A DNA stretch of 64,000 nucleotides, taken from contig JAFEUB010000735.1 in NCBI GenBank assembly GCA_024529925.1, forward strand, positions 1,860,001 through 1,924,000, given 5' to 3'. Made by a program: the position numbers and the translations under genes. Under the pieces are notes generated by a model. That model searched no databases, was not told the DNA's origin, and saw only the letters and a program-made list of their open reading frames with translations. Every line of letters begins with the position of its first letter. The first letter of the stretch is position 1. The stretch comes from Ophthalmolycus amberensis (Eukaryota > Chordata > Actinopteri > Perciformes > Zoarcidae). Shown piece after piece: positions 52,301 through 64,000 of this stretch.

Positions 52301-55300
52301 GGTAAAGGATTCTGCATTAGGACATAACTCTTATCTGCTCGATTCACGTCAACAGGCTCTTGTTTTCTATTGCCAGTGTATTGTTTTATGTCCATGCTGC
52401 TTTGTTACTTTGCCTCTAACATGTTTCTTCTTCTCTGTTCCTACAGATCAAGAAAGTAAATGCAGAGGTCTATAAGAAGACCTTTGAAGAGATCGTACGC
52501 AATATAGACAAAATGGAGAATGAGTGCATTCCATCTGTGACTCTGTCCAAGCGAGAGGTGAAGTTTCCCATCACATTCAGTGATCAATTCAAGGATACAT
52601 TTACATGAAATGGAGAAGAATTTTTTTCTTCTAATTTTCCTCATGAACCGCTCCCTCTTCTTTCAGTTCCACTTTAAGGACGTGAAATACATGCAGCGCC
52701 GGGCGGAGACGCTGAGCCTCTTCAATGATGGGCAGGTCCCTTGTCAGTTTGAGTTTATCCAGAAGCCGAATGAGTCCACGTACTGCAAGCCCTGGCTCAC
52801 AGCCGACCCTCCCAAAGGCTTTATTGCTCAGGGTGAGTAGCGCGTAAAATAAGCTTTTCACCCTGGGTTCACATATTTCATTTTGATGAAGCATCATTGT
52901 CCTGCCTTTTAAGTTTTAGAAATTGTTATGCACACTTCCAATGTTTTTTTTTGTCTTGCAAGATAAGTAATTAGAGATGTGTTGATGGTTCACAAACCCT
53001 CGATCAGTATTCCTTCAGTGACTGCTTGTCGTGACCGAAGCACAACATGGTCACTCACTGTTGCAGCAGGCATGAGTTCCTGAATCATGACAGTTCAGCC
53101 ACACCCTTACTTACTAAACGTGCATCTCTCTCAATTTCTAGGTGGCTCTGTGGACATTGAGCTTGAGGTTTTTGTAAACCGCTCAACAGCGCCTGAACTT
53201 AATGCTGGAAAGGAGCAGATAGAAGACATCCTTGTGCTCCACCTGGAGCGTGGCAAAGACTACTTCATCTCTGTGACGGGGAACTACCTGCCCAGCTGCT
53301 ACGGCTCCTCCATCCATTCATTGTGCCAACTAAGGGAGCCCATCCAGGACATGCCGCAAGAGACCCTCCGGGACTTGGTTAGTGGTCCCACGGGCAGATA
53401 TTTCTTCAGATTTGGCACAAATGTCTACCTAGATTGTGGTGGTCAAAGGCCATTGTTTCCACACAAAACTAGTTTTTTGGCTATAATTCAAAAGTTGATA
53501 CGGAAATTATGACATTTCACGCAAACATTTTGGTGGATGGTGGATGTAAACTGCAACTTGACTGGTTGGCGGAGGCATACATCCCGAGGCGGTAATTGTA
53601 GTTTTATCGTGTTTCATGTTTTAAGTTGAATCCATTGTGACTGAACTGCGTGTTTTTGTTTGTTCTCAACATCAGGCGGAGATGGTCGGAGGTGATGATG
53701 ACAGAAACGCTGAAAAGCCTCTCGACATTCCTAAAGAACTCTGGATGATGGTGGATCACTTGTTCCGCAATGCACTCAATCAGGTGAGAAAATTGCTGGA
53801 GCTTTTATTTTGGTGCTGTAATAAAATCAAAGAACACGTTAGTGTGATTTTGTATTTTTGTGGCAATTTTCTAATATTCTCATATTCGTAAAGTGAATTA
53901 TTTAACTGTTGGCCTCCTGTCAAACTTTTTTTGTCTTGCGTATAAGGACAAATACATGAAAGTCGCTGCATGCACCAAGTAGTAAGCAAAATGGGAATTA
54001 ATCTTAAAATCTTTTATAATTTAAACATAAGATTTTGCTGATTTGAATTAAGTCCTGTTGCAGCTCTACTGCGGCTCAAATCAAAAGAGCATTTTCAGCC
54101 CAAGTGAAGCTGTTAGTAATTTACCTCCTTGACTTAATGACAGATTTGATATTTACCGTCCTCTATTTGCAGGAAGACATATTTCAGCAACCTGGGCTCC
54201 GAACTGAATTTGCAGAAATAAGGGATTGTCCTTGACACTGGCATTCCAGATTCTCTCCGTATCCTTCAACACTATTGCCATCGTTGGAATTTTTTTTTTT
54301 ATCTTTCATGAAATATTTGAAGAAGTTACACAGTGTAGTCATACATATTTGTTGTTCATCCCTTTTTTATTTATAACTACTCTTTATTTCTGTTGGTTAA
54401 AGGTATTATGAGGAACTTTAAACTGGTTATGAAACTGTCTCAATTTAATACTGACGCCTGTATACGACCTACATAAGTACGAAGACGATCAAAACCATCG
54501 GGCAAGAACAAGAGATGTGTTTCAGATTGTAGTGTATCCACGCCGCAGCAGCGGCTCCTCTGGCTAGGAGGAAGCCAACACAGACACCACACTGCTGGAG
54601 GCCCAGTGCCATGTTCCTGGGCCCTTTAGAGGGAAAGCACGGGAGAACCAGACCCAATGAGTGAGCTGGGAAGACTGTCAGAAGATCTTGCTGCAGTAAA
54701 ATGAGAGGTTTTCTAAACGGACTCGGAAACGCTACCGCTTTTGTCCACAGGGGCCCCCAACATCAACACAAAATGGACGTTCCTCGTAGGAGCTTTAACC
54801 TGCTCCTTTTGAATGACTCCTGGGATGTAACAGTATATTATAGTTTTATTTTTGCACTAATTACATTTCAAGACATGCAGATGCTTCTCAAGAATTACGT
54901 CCTTGACTCAGTATTGACCTGCAGCGGGCAGCAACCACTCAGCGGCAGAGGCCTTGCTTCTCTTCCTCGATGCCCTCCCAGAGCCTGTGGTTCCCTACTC
55001 CTCTTACCAGCAGTGCCTAGAAAGCTGCTCCAATGCCAGTCAGTGTGAGAAAGTGAGTGATACAGCCACTGATCCCCATCGCTCTATTCCAAGATGTGTT
55101 AAATCATAAACGTTCATCTCTAGCTTTTTACAATAATGTTCATTTCTTTTGTTTTCAGGTTATTTCCATGCTACCTCAGTGCCATAAAAATGTGTTCAAC
55201 TATTTAGCTGCCTTTCTCCGTGAGCTGTTGAAGAATTCTGCTAGCAATCGACTAGATGGCAACATCTTGGGTAAGAAGCGGAAGCAGGTTGCATGTCTCT

Positions 55301-55831
55301 TTCATTTGGGAATGTGTTGTTATTATTAGCTGCTGCTTTGTGTTTTCGTCAGCATGTTGAGAAAGTGAAGGGAAACTAACAAATAAAGCCATAGGAAGTG
55401 AAAATGAATAAATAACCTTTATGACACAAGGGCTGTTTGAACTTGTTTTATATTTCAATACTGGAGAATGGATGCTCACTTAACCTACTCTGTATAAATA
55501 ATGGTTGAATATTAATTAAATTATAGCAACAGGAGGAATTGTAGCAACATCTAATGTACAGATAATTATAAAAATGATATACATGATCATTTATGACATT
55601 GAATTTCTTCTCATCTTCTCTATCACAACAAAAAAGATAACCCTGCAAATAAAGGTGTAACATTAAAGAAAATGAAACGTTGTACTATGCTATATGAATA
55701 ACTTGTTTTCTTTCTGCATAGCCACCATTTTTGCCTCCTTGCTCCTGAAGTCGCCCACCAAGCAGGATATTGCAGAAAAGAGGAAGACTCAGGAGTTCTT
55801 TCAGCACTTCCTGGCCCTAGGCTCCTCCTAG
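40355..55831 (+). CDS. inpp5b: Type II inositol polyphosphate 5-phosphatase (INPP5B), 23 exons, one frame error
   Basis: Exons: 40355-40411, 41247-41287, 41608-41705, 41903-41932, 42041-42151, 43496-43627, 46781-46874, 47746-47901, 49218-49319, 49581-49695, 50598-50714, 51098-51285, 51404-51515, 51629-51738, 52166-52301, 52447-52557, 52667-52832, 53142-53377, 53676-53783, 54173-54258, 54925-55052, 55159-55270, 55722-55831. Ignoring one surplus base near 54230 they give 884 aa. The enzyme removes the 5-phosphate from PI(4,5)P2 and PI(3,4,5)P3 at Golgi, endosomes and cilia. N-terminal PH-like domain starts MDQSVAIQETL, as in human INPP5B. The catalytic domain shows FQELDLS, VVNSHLAAH, WIGDLNYR, PAWCDRILW and TSDHKPV. 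ASH and RhoGAP-like domains follow; the arginine-finger region reads IFQQPG, so no GAP activity is expected. No clathrin box is seen, which argues against OCRL. The human C-terminal prenylation box (CNPL) is absent; the protein ends ALGSS. The exon 1-2 junction is the least certain. Confidence 0.94.
50795..50975 (+). repeat. SINE-like repeat with tRNA-type B box, in an inpp5b intron
   Basis: CACTGACGCCTCGCAGCAAG and GGGTTCGATTCCCGGGC, the latter matching the RNA polymerase III B box (GGTTCRANTCC), lead into GTGTGGAGTTTGCTTGTTCT, CCTCCCACAGTCCAAAGACC and GGTTAATTGATGACTCTAAA. This composite is a very common fish dispersed repeat. It is not a working tRNA gene: there is no cloverleaf or acceptor stem. 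Confidence 0.75.
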
Positions 55832-55896
55832 ATGGAGGACCCTCTTGTTCTGTATGCTGAAGCTGAACACTAAGAACTGTACAGTCCAGTATTTGA

Positions 55897-55902
55897 AATA
55901 AA
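55897..55902 (+). terminator. inpp5b: Poly(A) signal of inpp5b
   Basis: AATAAA 66 bases after the inpp5b stop codon, giving a very short 3' UTR. The interval 55903-56330 is AT-rich with a (TG)n run at 56159-56180 and no gene. Confidence 0.7.
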
Positions 55903-56339
55903 CCTGAATGATTTCTTAGATGGCTCTTTGTATAGATATGTAGTATAATTACAGTGTCGGTTCTTATCTGATGTTAATTGTTTCACACACAGCAAGCTTT
56001 GTGATGTGTGAATGCACAGAGTTTATTGTATATCATTGAGCATCTGTAGAGATGTAACAATTTGAAATGTATGTATATTTTATTTAAACAAATAATTAGT
56101 ATTTTAATGTTTCTGATCTCAACAGCAAATTGTTTTTATACATAAAATGGTTGGAGATGATGTGTGTGTGTGTGTGTGTGTCACTGGTGATTTTTTTTAC
56201 AATCAAAGAAATAAACAACATTGTTTATTTTTCTAAGTGTGTTTGTACGAGAATACAATTTATAAAATACATTTGTCACAGCTTTAAAAAAAGAATGACA
56301 TTTGATGTTTTAATTTAACAGTCGAAATGCTCTTTAATT

Positions 56340-56456
56340 TCCCATAATTCATCACGAATGGCTGCGAGTCTGTGACGTTGTTTGGTATCACAGGGAGGGG
56401 ATAGAAAGAAAGTGCTAAACACCCAAAGCATAGGGATAAGGCTTAAAATTGGACAG
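56340..56456 (+). other. mtf1: Candidate non-coding first exon of mtf1
   Basis: Sequence around TTCCCATAATTCATCACGAA leads to GGACAG followed by the donor GTAAAT at 56457. The only ATG (56359) is followed within a few codons by TGA, so this would be 5' UTR. About 56560-57080 is rich in GCTAGC/TAACGTTA motifs often seen near fish promoters. A second untranslated segment probably starts after the acceptor TTTCAG near 57575. Confidence 0.4.
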
Positions 56457-57640
56457 GTAAATATATTTTAATGTAATTTCCTTTTCAGTTGATGAACCTA
56501 CGCGTTAACGCGGTAATGGGTGTCGGTCAGTGTGTCACCTGGTGTCGTGAAACTTGTTATCCTAGCAAAGGGAAGATAGGTAACGTCAACTGTCGACAGG
56601 GAACTAGCTAACGTTACTAGCTAGCTTCCTAGCTTAGCTGTGAGCTAGCAAAGCTATGCATGTGCAGAGAAATAAGTGATAACGTTAGTTCTCATTGCTA
56701 GCTGAACAGCTAACTCCTGAACATTAATGTTCGCTATCTGACGCACGTAAGGAAAACACACAAATGCTAAATGTTGACAATGCAATCGAGTCACTTAAAT
56801 GTTAACAAGTGCCAATAACGATGGACGTGTTATTTAATATACACCAGCGACGGTTTGATATGTGTTTGTAGCAGGAAGCTAGCGACACATATCTAAAGCT
56901 AGTAACGATGCAGACCAAGACGTACTCTGAAATAACGTCAGGTCAGTATCTATTGTTACACAGCTTGCTAACGTTAAACGGTGTAACAACCATCCGTTTC
57001 GTGACATAAAGCTAAATACGGTATTGTCATTCAAAACGGGGGTAAACTTCGCAGTCACTGCGTGTTTATCAGGCCACTCTAACCAGCTATGTCGAGTAAG
57101 TTATTGGAAAAGTTAACTGGCATTCATGTTTGTGTGTGTGACATCTTTCTTACGCTACTCGTAACGTCCTTTAAAAGGTAGCCTGGGGTGGGCGTTAATA
57201 AATGATCACTCGTGTCAGTTTTAATTAGCTGCGTTCAGCCGCAAACTGTCTCGTGACTTCTGTCATTGTTACCAGAAAGTTCTAGATTCCGGTGTGGTCG
57301 CGTTAGTTTCCGCTTGTGTCCTGTTAACGCAGGGAGCGACCCGGTTCTCACCGCTACGGTTAGATCTGCTGCTATGTTAAGGACTGTCCACACCTCTCAG
57401 ATCATTTGGGACAGCATTGCTTACTCATGGAGATGCAGTCTTATTACATCACATAACTGGAACAAACTCTCAGAAAACGTGAGGTCTGCTACAACTCTGT
57501 TTTTCTTATTTGAATGCCTTAATGTATCTTCAGCTCAAATTCTATGTAATAATAATTCAACAAATGTATATTTCAGGCTGTAACGTCAACAGTGCAAGTG
57601 TGCAGTCCTCCCTGCCAAGGAAGGAGAGGCACCAGGGACC

Positions 57641-60600
57641 ATGAGTGCGAATGGCCCTCACACAGAGGCGACGATGTACTTCGAGGTGGAGGTGGATCAC
57701 CTGGGGCGTGACGACGAAGAAGAAGAAGAAGAAGAAGAAGAGGAGGACAAGATACACTTCGACAAAGACGACGACCTGATCGCAGAGCCTTCGTCGTCCT
57801 CTGGACGGGTGTACGATCGCACGACGGTGCTCATTGAGCGGGACCCAATCCGGCTCGATGAGGAGGGAGAAGAGGAGGGTCACTGTGGAGGCTATGACGA
57901 TGGCGTCACCTTCCTAACTGAGGGGGAAGGAGATGAGGAGGATGGCTCTCTGGCCTTTATGAACGACCCCGACGGCATGTCACAGGGTTATGTGCACCAC
58001 ACCATTTCTCCAGACCAGATCCAGTTCACAATAAATCCAGGCTCCACTCGCATGCCACGCAACATAGAGGGGGCCACCCTCACCTTGCACTCCGAGTGCC
58101 CAGAGACGAAGCTGAGAGAGGTAAGCCTAAATATATGTCTCCTCCGAAGGATACACAGCTGCTACATAGTACATACTGATGAATTTTTGATGTGCTTGTT
58201 GGATTACCAAAGACATCTCTTCTGTCAAGTTTAGTCTGAACACAGATGTTCAATGTTGTTAACAGGCGGATAGAATGTCGTCAGCTCTATTGCTGCAGTA
58301 ATGCTTTGTTTTGTTTCTTCAGTGCTGAAGTAATTGTTGGGTTTTGTTTGGTTATTGTTGAAGTAATCGCTCGGTTTTGTTGGTGGAGGCTCTTCCAGTC
58401 ATTCCAGCTAATTGCTCAACAGAACAAGGCATAATGTAGTAATATAGCAAGTGGTTGCTATTTTGTCAAGTGAAATGCAAAGTACAGTTGCAAATACATG
58501 CTGGAAGGTCTTTCAGAATTAGCTTCCCCAGCAGCTTGAGGTAGAAGTTAGTGACTCAATGCAACAAAGAGTTCAGTTTATGTTTGTTGGTCTTGTTCCG
58601 TGTTTGTGTGTAGAATCTGCTCGGTTTTGACACCAATCCCAGCTTTATTAGTGGAAGTGGACTTTGAAAACATCTGGCGGTGTGCACTGGTAAAGTAGCC
58701 GGACCTTGTGCACTAACGGGTACAGTGCTGAAGGACTGCTGGGAAGAACCCTGTCCTGTATTTCAGTTCTTTCAAATGACACATGGTTCACACCATACAA
58801 CACGACATACAATTATTGTGCTGATGTGTCAAATCCACTTTCTAGTGAAAATCATCTGTTGACATGATTTTGATTTTGTGAAGTCTCGTGGCTGCATCGC
58901 TTTATAACTGCTGTACGCCGAGCCTGGTGTTTGTTGAATCTGTGTGTCATGTTGGATTGTCTTGATCAACATCAATGTTCGTCCATTGTTGGTTGGCTTT
59001 TATCTGTATTGATTTATGGCTTGATTTACTGTGACATGGTTATGATGACAGAAGGAATTTCCAAGAGGACAGTAAGCGTTCAGCCACGATACTTCAATGT
59101 GCACACGCCAGAAAACAGAAGAAACCTCGAACCAAATTGATCTCCATCTTGCTTATTCAATGAGCAACGTCAAGCATTTAGTAATACATTGCTGTGAACA
59201 CATTCACATAACCATTTAGTTAGTAATGCAGTGGTCTTTTTACACTATACGTGTGGGAGAGCAAATCATCCAATTCTCTCTCGCGGATCAAAGTGATGGT
59301 GGAGCAGAGTCACGATGGTGTGGGAGATGCAGACAGTCAGTGCTGAGCTACAAGCTTTAGCAGGCGTCCTACAGTAGCTCTGGATGTTTGCTTCACAAAT
59401 GATCCCTCCCACATCCTTAAAATCTAAAGGAATGGCCTTGATGAGGTGTGTAGGAGAAGGTGTCCTGAAGTGAAGGGTTGAGACTGCTACCCATCTGTGA
59501 GTTATTCCTCCAAACTCCCAAAGCCACCACTTGCACGATAACAAATATTAAACATCACGAAGGAGTTGTTTTTACAATATCAGGGAGTTAACGGCAGTGA
59601 GTTAAAGGAATATTGTTAGCTGAGAATGTGGATCCTCTTGTCCACCACACGCTTCCTCCACCTGACGTTGTGTTGAACACAGGGTAATGTTGTTTTGAAG
59701 AGGAGAATGAGCTGCTTTTATTCAGAAATGTATTCAGGGAGCAGGAGACAGAGGAGACTGCCACACTGCAGTGGAGCTCGGTGCTGTGAAACAGAATTGG
59801 TTGGGATGTATTGCATGGGGGGGGTTAGTCATCATCACTGTCCTTTTTGTGCTCGCTCGCTTCATGCGCTGACGGGGGGGCAGAGTCATCGAGTTCAGGT
59901 CCCGTCTGAAAGGTCAAACCGAGTTTGAATTCAACCATGTTTTGTTTTAAGCGCTGATGTCCCTCCACCCCTCTTCTTCCTCCGCCAGGTGAAGCGCTAC
60001 CAGTGCATGTTCGAAGGCTGCACCAGGACGTACAGCACGGCGGGAAACCTGCGGACGCACCAGAAGACCCACCGGGGCGAGTACACGTTTGTGTGCAATC
60101 AACAGGGCTGTGGGAAGGCCTTCCTCACCTCCTACAGCCTCAAGATCCACGTGCGCGTTCACACCAAGGAGAAGCCGTTTGAGTGCGAGGTGCAAGGCTG
60201 TGAGAAGGCCTTTAACACGCTATACAGGTACGCCTTTACACGAGTGATGTAGATTGGATTGTGTCTTTGGTTTTATATAGAGTTGTGCTGATCTATTTTT
60301 GACAACAGCAGGCCCAGGTTACAGTCTGAGTCTATTTTGACCAGGTTCTTAGTTTCTAGCGTTTTCACTGTTCTGATGTTGCTGTATTTTGGTCTCAAGC
60401 AGTCACCATCCGAGCCCTCTGGTCTGTGTCTGGACTACGCTCTGCCATTAAATCCCTGGCAGAGGCTGGTACCCGGGGCAGCCCACTAGTGGCACACATG
60501 ACCTGGGTGGATTCTCTTTTTAATACCATTACTTTCCTCTCCCCGTCTTCCATGACACGCAGATTCTCCTATACGACCACCACTTACAGACCGTGTACTT

Positions 60601-61309
60601 TGTTCAGTTTTCTTCCATGTGTGTGTAGATGCAGTTGTGATCGAAATGTGGACTCGACTGTCTTTTTTTTGATGATGCTTTGTAGACGGTCTTAAAACAG
60701 GAATCAACACATGCTGTTTAATGCCACTGTGCTTCGCTTGTTTCTCTCTGCATGTCTCCCGTTGTGGTTTTAATGCGACACACTTGATTGTCTCTACAGA
60801 CTAAAAGCACACCAGAGACTTCACACAGGCAAGACATTCAACTGTGAATCAGAGGGATGCATAAAGTACTTTACCACACTTAGCGACCTGAGGAAGCACA
60901 TTCGCACACACACGGGGGAGAAGCCATTCCGGTGAGCATTTCAATTATCACACCATATTTAACCCCCCCCCCCCCTTAGTAGAAGATGAAGGAACTGTGA
61001 TACTGATAAATACTCACAGATCGCTCTTTGAGTCTGTTTTAATGTTAGCTTGTCTACACAAATGACATGGTTAGGGCATTGTTATATTTAATATATTTAC
61101 TCTGTTTTTTTGGGGGGGGGGGCTGCACTTTGTGTCATGAAAATTCATCACTGTCTATTTGTATATTTCTAACATGTTTTTTTTGTTTTCTGTCTTTGCC
61201 TTCAGGTGTGATCATGATGGCTGTGGCAAAGCATTTGCTGCGAGTCATCATCTAAAAACACATGTACGGACACACACAGGTACATTTCCTGGTTTGTTTT
61301 ATGTAACAG

Positions 61310-61351
<42 letters not shown>

Positions 61352-64000
61352 ACATTTTTCTTCTATGGACATTGTACTTATTGGACAAATAACTTCCCTG
61401 ATTGGCAAGAGGTCATTGTTAGATTTCTTTGTAACATTTTTCTCTGTTAAAAGTTAAGAAGGCAACCTTTTGTCTCGGCTGACGTTTTAATGCTTCAGCG
61501 TAACTACGAGTCTCCTTCTGTGTCCTTCCCTCTTCGTCTCTCCTCACTCCGTAGGGGAGAAGCCATTCAACTGTCCCAGCGACGGCTGTGAGAAGACGTT
61601 CAGCAGCCAGTACAGTCTGAAGAGTCACATCCGGGGCCACGACAAAGGGCAGCCCTTCACCGTCACCCTCACCCACCCGCTCTCTGAAGTGAGTCCCAGC
61701 ACGGCACATGTTCTCAATGCACAGCCTGAGGTTCACGCGACACCAAATGAACCTCTGCAAATCTTTAGAGTAAACCACTCTCATAAAAACTACTTTTGCA
61801 CACCGCTAGTTAGCTTTTTTTTGGTGAAACAATTTTTTTGTTGTCATTCTTTTCCAATTTTGCTCCACTCTCATGACGCTTGATACCAAAGTATTGGCAA
61901 GTTTAATCGGATCCAATTAATCTCTTAATTACAGGATGCAAATCACTCGCTGTGCCTCAGTGACTTGAGCCTCATCTCTACCGACTCGGAGCTACGAGAG
62001 AACATCCATAATGTGAGTCTGGTTTAAAACGTGTTCTCAAGATGGTCCGTAGAGATGGCCATTAACAGGCAACCGTATCGACACCTAAGTTCAATTGTCA
62101 CTGTATTACAAATGTAGAGGTAAAACAAGAATTTCTGCCATTTAATGCATTCATTACATATGTTTTAATTGTATTGCAGGCTCACCATTTGGACCTCAGC
62201 AATGTTACCCCTGTGAAAATCTTTGAGCTCATGTTCCAGAGTCCTGAAAATAGTGTCAGCCAAGATGATTCCCATCCCAACGGTGAGTACACACCAAACA
62301 CCGTCCGCCTGAATTCTATTGAATGTTCTCGTTCACTGAGGGAAGTGTTTTTTTTCTCTCTTCCTCAGAGAGCCTTGCTGAATCCTTCAGCCTAGAGACG
62401 CCTACCCACTCGCTGGTGACTGATGGATCGCCTCTCTTCTCTTTCTCTCTGCATCCTACCTTCTCGTCCTCCTGTTCCCACACGACTACAGCTATGGAGG
62501 CTCCTTCCCGGCTCCGTCGGAGCTCTTCCTCTCAGGCCTCCACCACGCCTGCTTCTGTCACCGCTGCTGTCGGCTCAACGCAGCCTCCCCCTTTCATTCG
62601 AGTGACCGGGCCTCAGCAGATCTCCGACGTGCCTGCCCAAGCCTCCGTCCAAGCACCGAACCATGTGACCCCCCAGCACTACGTGGCACTGCCGCCCGCA
62701 TTCCTGCAGCCGGATAGTGCCGCCCAGACCGCTCCTCTACCGCCAGCTGTCTCCGCTCCGGCAGCTCCGGCACCGACTAACGCAGCGCCGGGCACCGCCC
62801 CCGCGTCTGTCGTTGCAGCCTGCCGCAACAGACGCTGTCGTGGCGGCTGTGGCTCAACCTGTGCCTTTGGCCAACCACCCCGTCACCAACCCTGGCCCCG
62901 GTTTGGCTACCACCCCCACCACCATCACCATAGCTCCCACCCCGAACCTGCTGCAGCCCAGCCTGGTCATGACCGACCAGAACCTCCAGTGGATCCTCAG
63001 CAGTGCTGCCCACAGCCAGCAGAACCCAGATCAAGCAGTGAGTAATGCTCCCACTCAGAGAAATGGTGACTCGATCTGTGCTAGTGTTGATTTTGTGATG
63101 CGTCCTTAAGTTTAAAAAAAAACGCATTCCTACATTTCTTTCATTTTGCCTTCTAATCATAAGTATGTTCACGTGAGAGGATGAGCAAAAAGCTGTGTCC
63201 GTGCTCAGCAGGGACTCTGTATTTGCAGTAAGTGTAGAAAAGGAAAAGGTGTTACTTTTGATCTATATTACTTTTAACACAACACAGACACACCACACAT
63301 TTCCCTTCAACCTTATAATGCTTTAGCGTGTCCTCATCATATCCTGCTTCAACTGTGGTGTTAAATATTTGTTCACTTTAGCATCAAGGAGCTCCTAAAG
63401 TGGAAAAAGTTTTCTTCACCACAGCCATTCCAGTGGGAGGAAGTGCTGGTAAGTCAATGAGTTGTGAGTTATTCTATATTTGTATGTTTTGGACATGGGC
63501 CAAAAGGCTGTAATTAAATCATAAATGTAGTTTTGATATCCAGGGCCGTGCTTAGCTTTAATAGGATTCATTAAATGGTAGAATGGTGTCCAGAGAGCTT
63601 CACTAAGATACTGTCACAATTAATGCACCGTGCTAGAACTGTTAAAATAGTGACTATAACTTTTATATCTCATATTTATCTTCACTTTCTTTTGGTTTGC
63701 TTTGCAGGACATTTGTGCTTCTTTGTTTTCGGTGAACTTAAAGTAAATTTTTTCTGTTTTCAGGCAGCTCTGTTCAGCAGATCGGCCTCAGTCTGCCCGT
63801 CATCATCATCAAACAGGAGGAGTCCTGCCAGTGCCAGTGTGCCTGCAGAAACGCGGCTAAAGACAAGAGTTCAAAGAGTGCCTCCTCCGTTGTTTCTGCC
63901 CCAGCACCGCCGCAACCACCAGAGCCCCCTCCCCCCCCACCCCCACAACCCCCAGAGCCTCCACATCCTCCAGCCACCGCGTCTTCTTCATGCAGCCTCC
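57641..64000 (+). CDS. mtf1: Metal-responsive transcription factor 1 (MTF-1), partial at right edge, one frame error
   Basis: Exons: 57641-58120, 59989-60227, 60800-60931, 61206-61279, 61555-61688, 61935-62012, 62180-62282, 62369-63037, 63382-63448, 63766 to the window edge. MTF-1 senses zinc and cadmium, enters the nucleus and binds metal response elements (TGCRCNC) upstream of metallothionein and zinc-exporter genes. The N-terminus is acidic with a Glu run from (GAA)n. Six C2H2 fingers follow: YQCMFEGC..., FVCNQQGC..., FECEVQGC..., FNCESEGC..., FRCDHDGC..., FNCPSDGC.... Then come the HPLSE and DANHSLCLSDLSL segments, a Ser/Pro/Ala-rich activation region, and the hallmark cysteine cluster CQCQCAC within IIIKQEES. 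Exon 62369-63037 has one base too many, so reading changes frame near the C run at 62798-62802. Before it the frame gives APGTAP, after it TITIAPTPNLLQPSLVMTDQ, both MTF-1-like. The start ATG has a good context and no in-frame rival. Confidence 0.95.
61311..61349. repeat. (TA)n microsatellite in an mtf1 intron
   Basis: About 19 TA units in the intron between the exons for zinc fingers 5 and 6, some 30 bases after the donor at 61280. Confidence 0.95.

Noticed and set aside
40355..55831. Identification as ocrl instead of inpp5b
   Set aside because: The first exon MDQSVAIQETL and the YTHRRM segment match INPP5B, there is no clathrin box in the ASH domain, and mtf1 is the neighbour as in the human INPP5B locus.

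Overview
The window is vertebrate nuclear DNA from a ray-finned (teleost) fish. The genes have many exons with GT...AG introns. The non-coding DNA carries fish-type transposons (a 5'-truncated L1, hAT-type elements with 8-bp target duplications, a tRNA-headed SINE-like repeat) and many microsatellites. Three genes can be named from protein similarity: zc3h12a (Regnase-1), inpp5b and mtf1, all on the + strand. From memory of the human map, ZC3H12A, MTF1 and INPP5B lie close together on 1p34.3, so this is a conserved neighbourhood.

Layout. 1-9.2 kb: no gene seen; one hAT-type element (7485-8147). 9.2-15.4 kb: zc3h12a, with a non-coding first exon and five coding exons; the predicted 628-aa protein has an intact NYN/PIN nuclease and CCCH finger. 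16.5-20.3 kb, minus strand: the 3' part of a coiled-coil gene ending in a CAP-Gly domain, which I could not name. 20.6-23.0 kb: an L1 with a 16-bp target duplication. 23.8-24.9 kb: a second hAT-type element containing an internal 138-bp duplication. 25-30.8 kb: intergenic repeats and two candidate exons. 31.0-38.1 kb: a secreted or GPI-anchored mucin-like gene. One exon holds about 75 copies of a 48-bp Thr/Ser/Pro repeat and is followed by two copies of a cysteine-rich two-exon module. 40.4-55.9 kb: inpp5b, 23 coding exons. 56.3-64.0 kb: mtf1, which runs off the right edge.

The genes do not form a pathway. zc3h12a degrades inflammatory mRNAs, inpp5b removes the 5-phosphate from phosphoinositides on endosomal, Golgi and ciliary membranes, and mtf1 is the zinc-sensing metallothionein activator. 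The mucin-like protein would act at the cell surface.

Three otherwise intact genes each carry exactly one single-base frame error next to a short C run: mucin near 31478, inpp5b near 54230, mtf1 near 62798-62802. In each case changing one base brings the total or downstream exon phases into register. This looks more like unpolished sequence than three dead genes. The least familiar item is the mucin-like gene with its higher-order repeat array and paired cysteine-rich modules.
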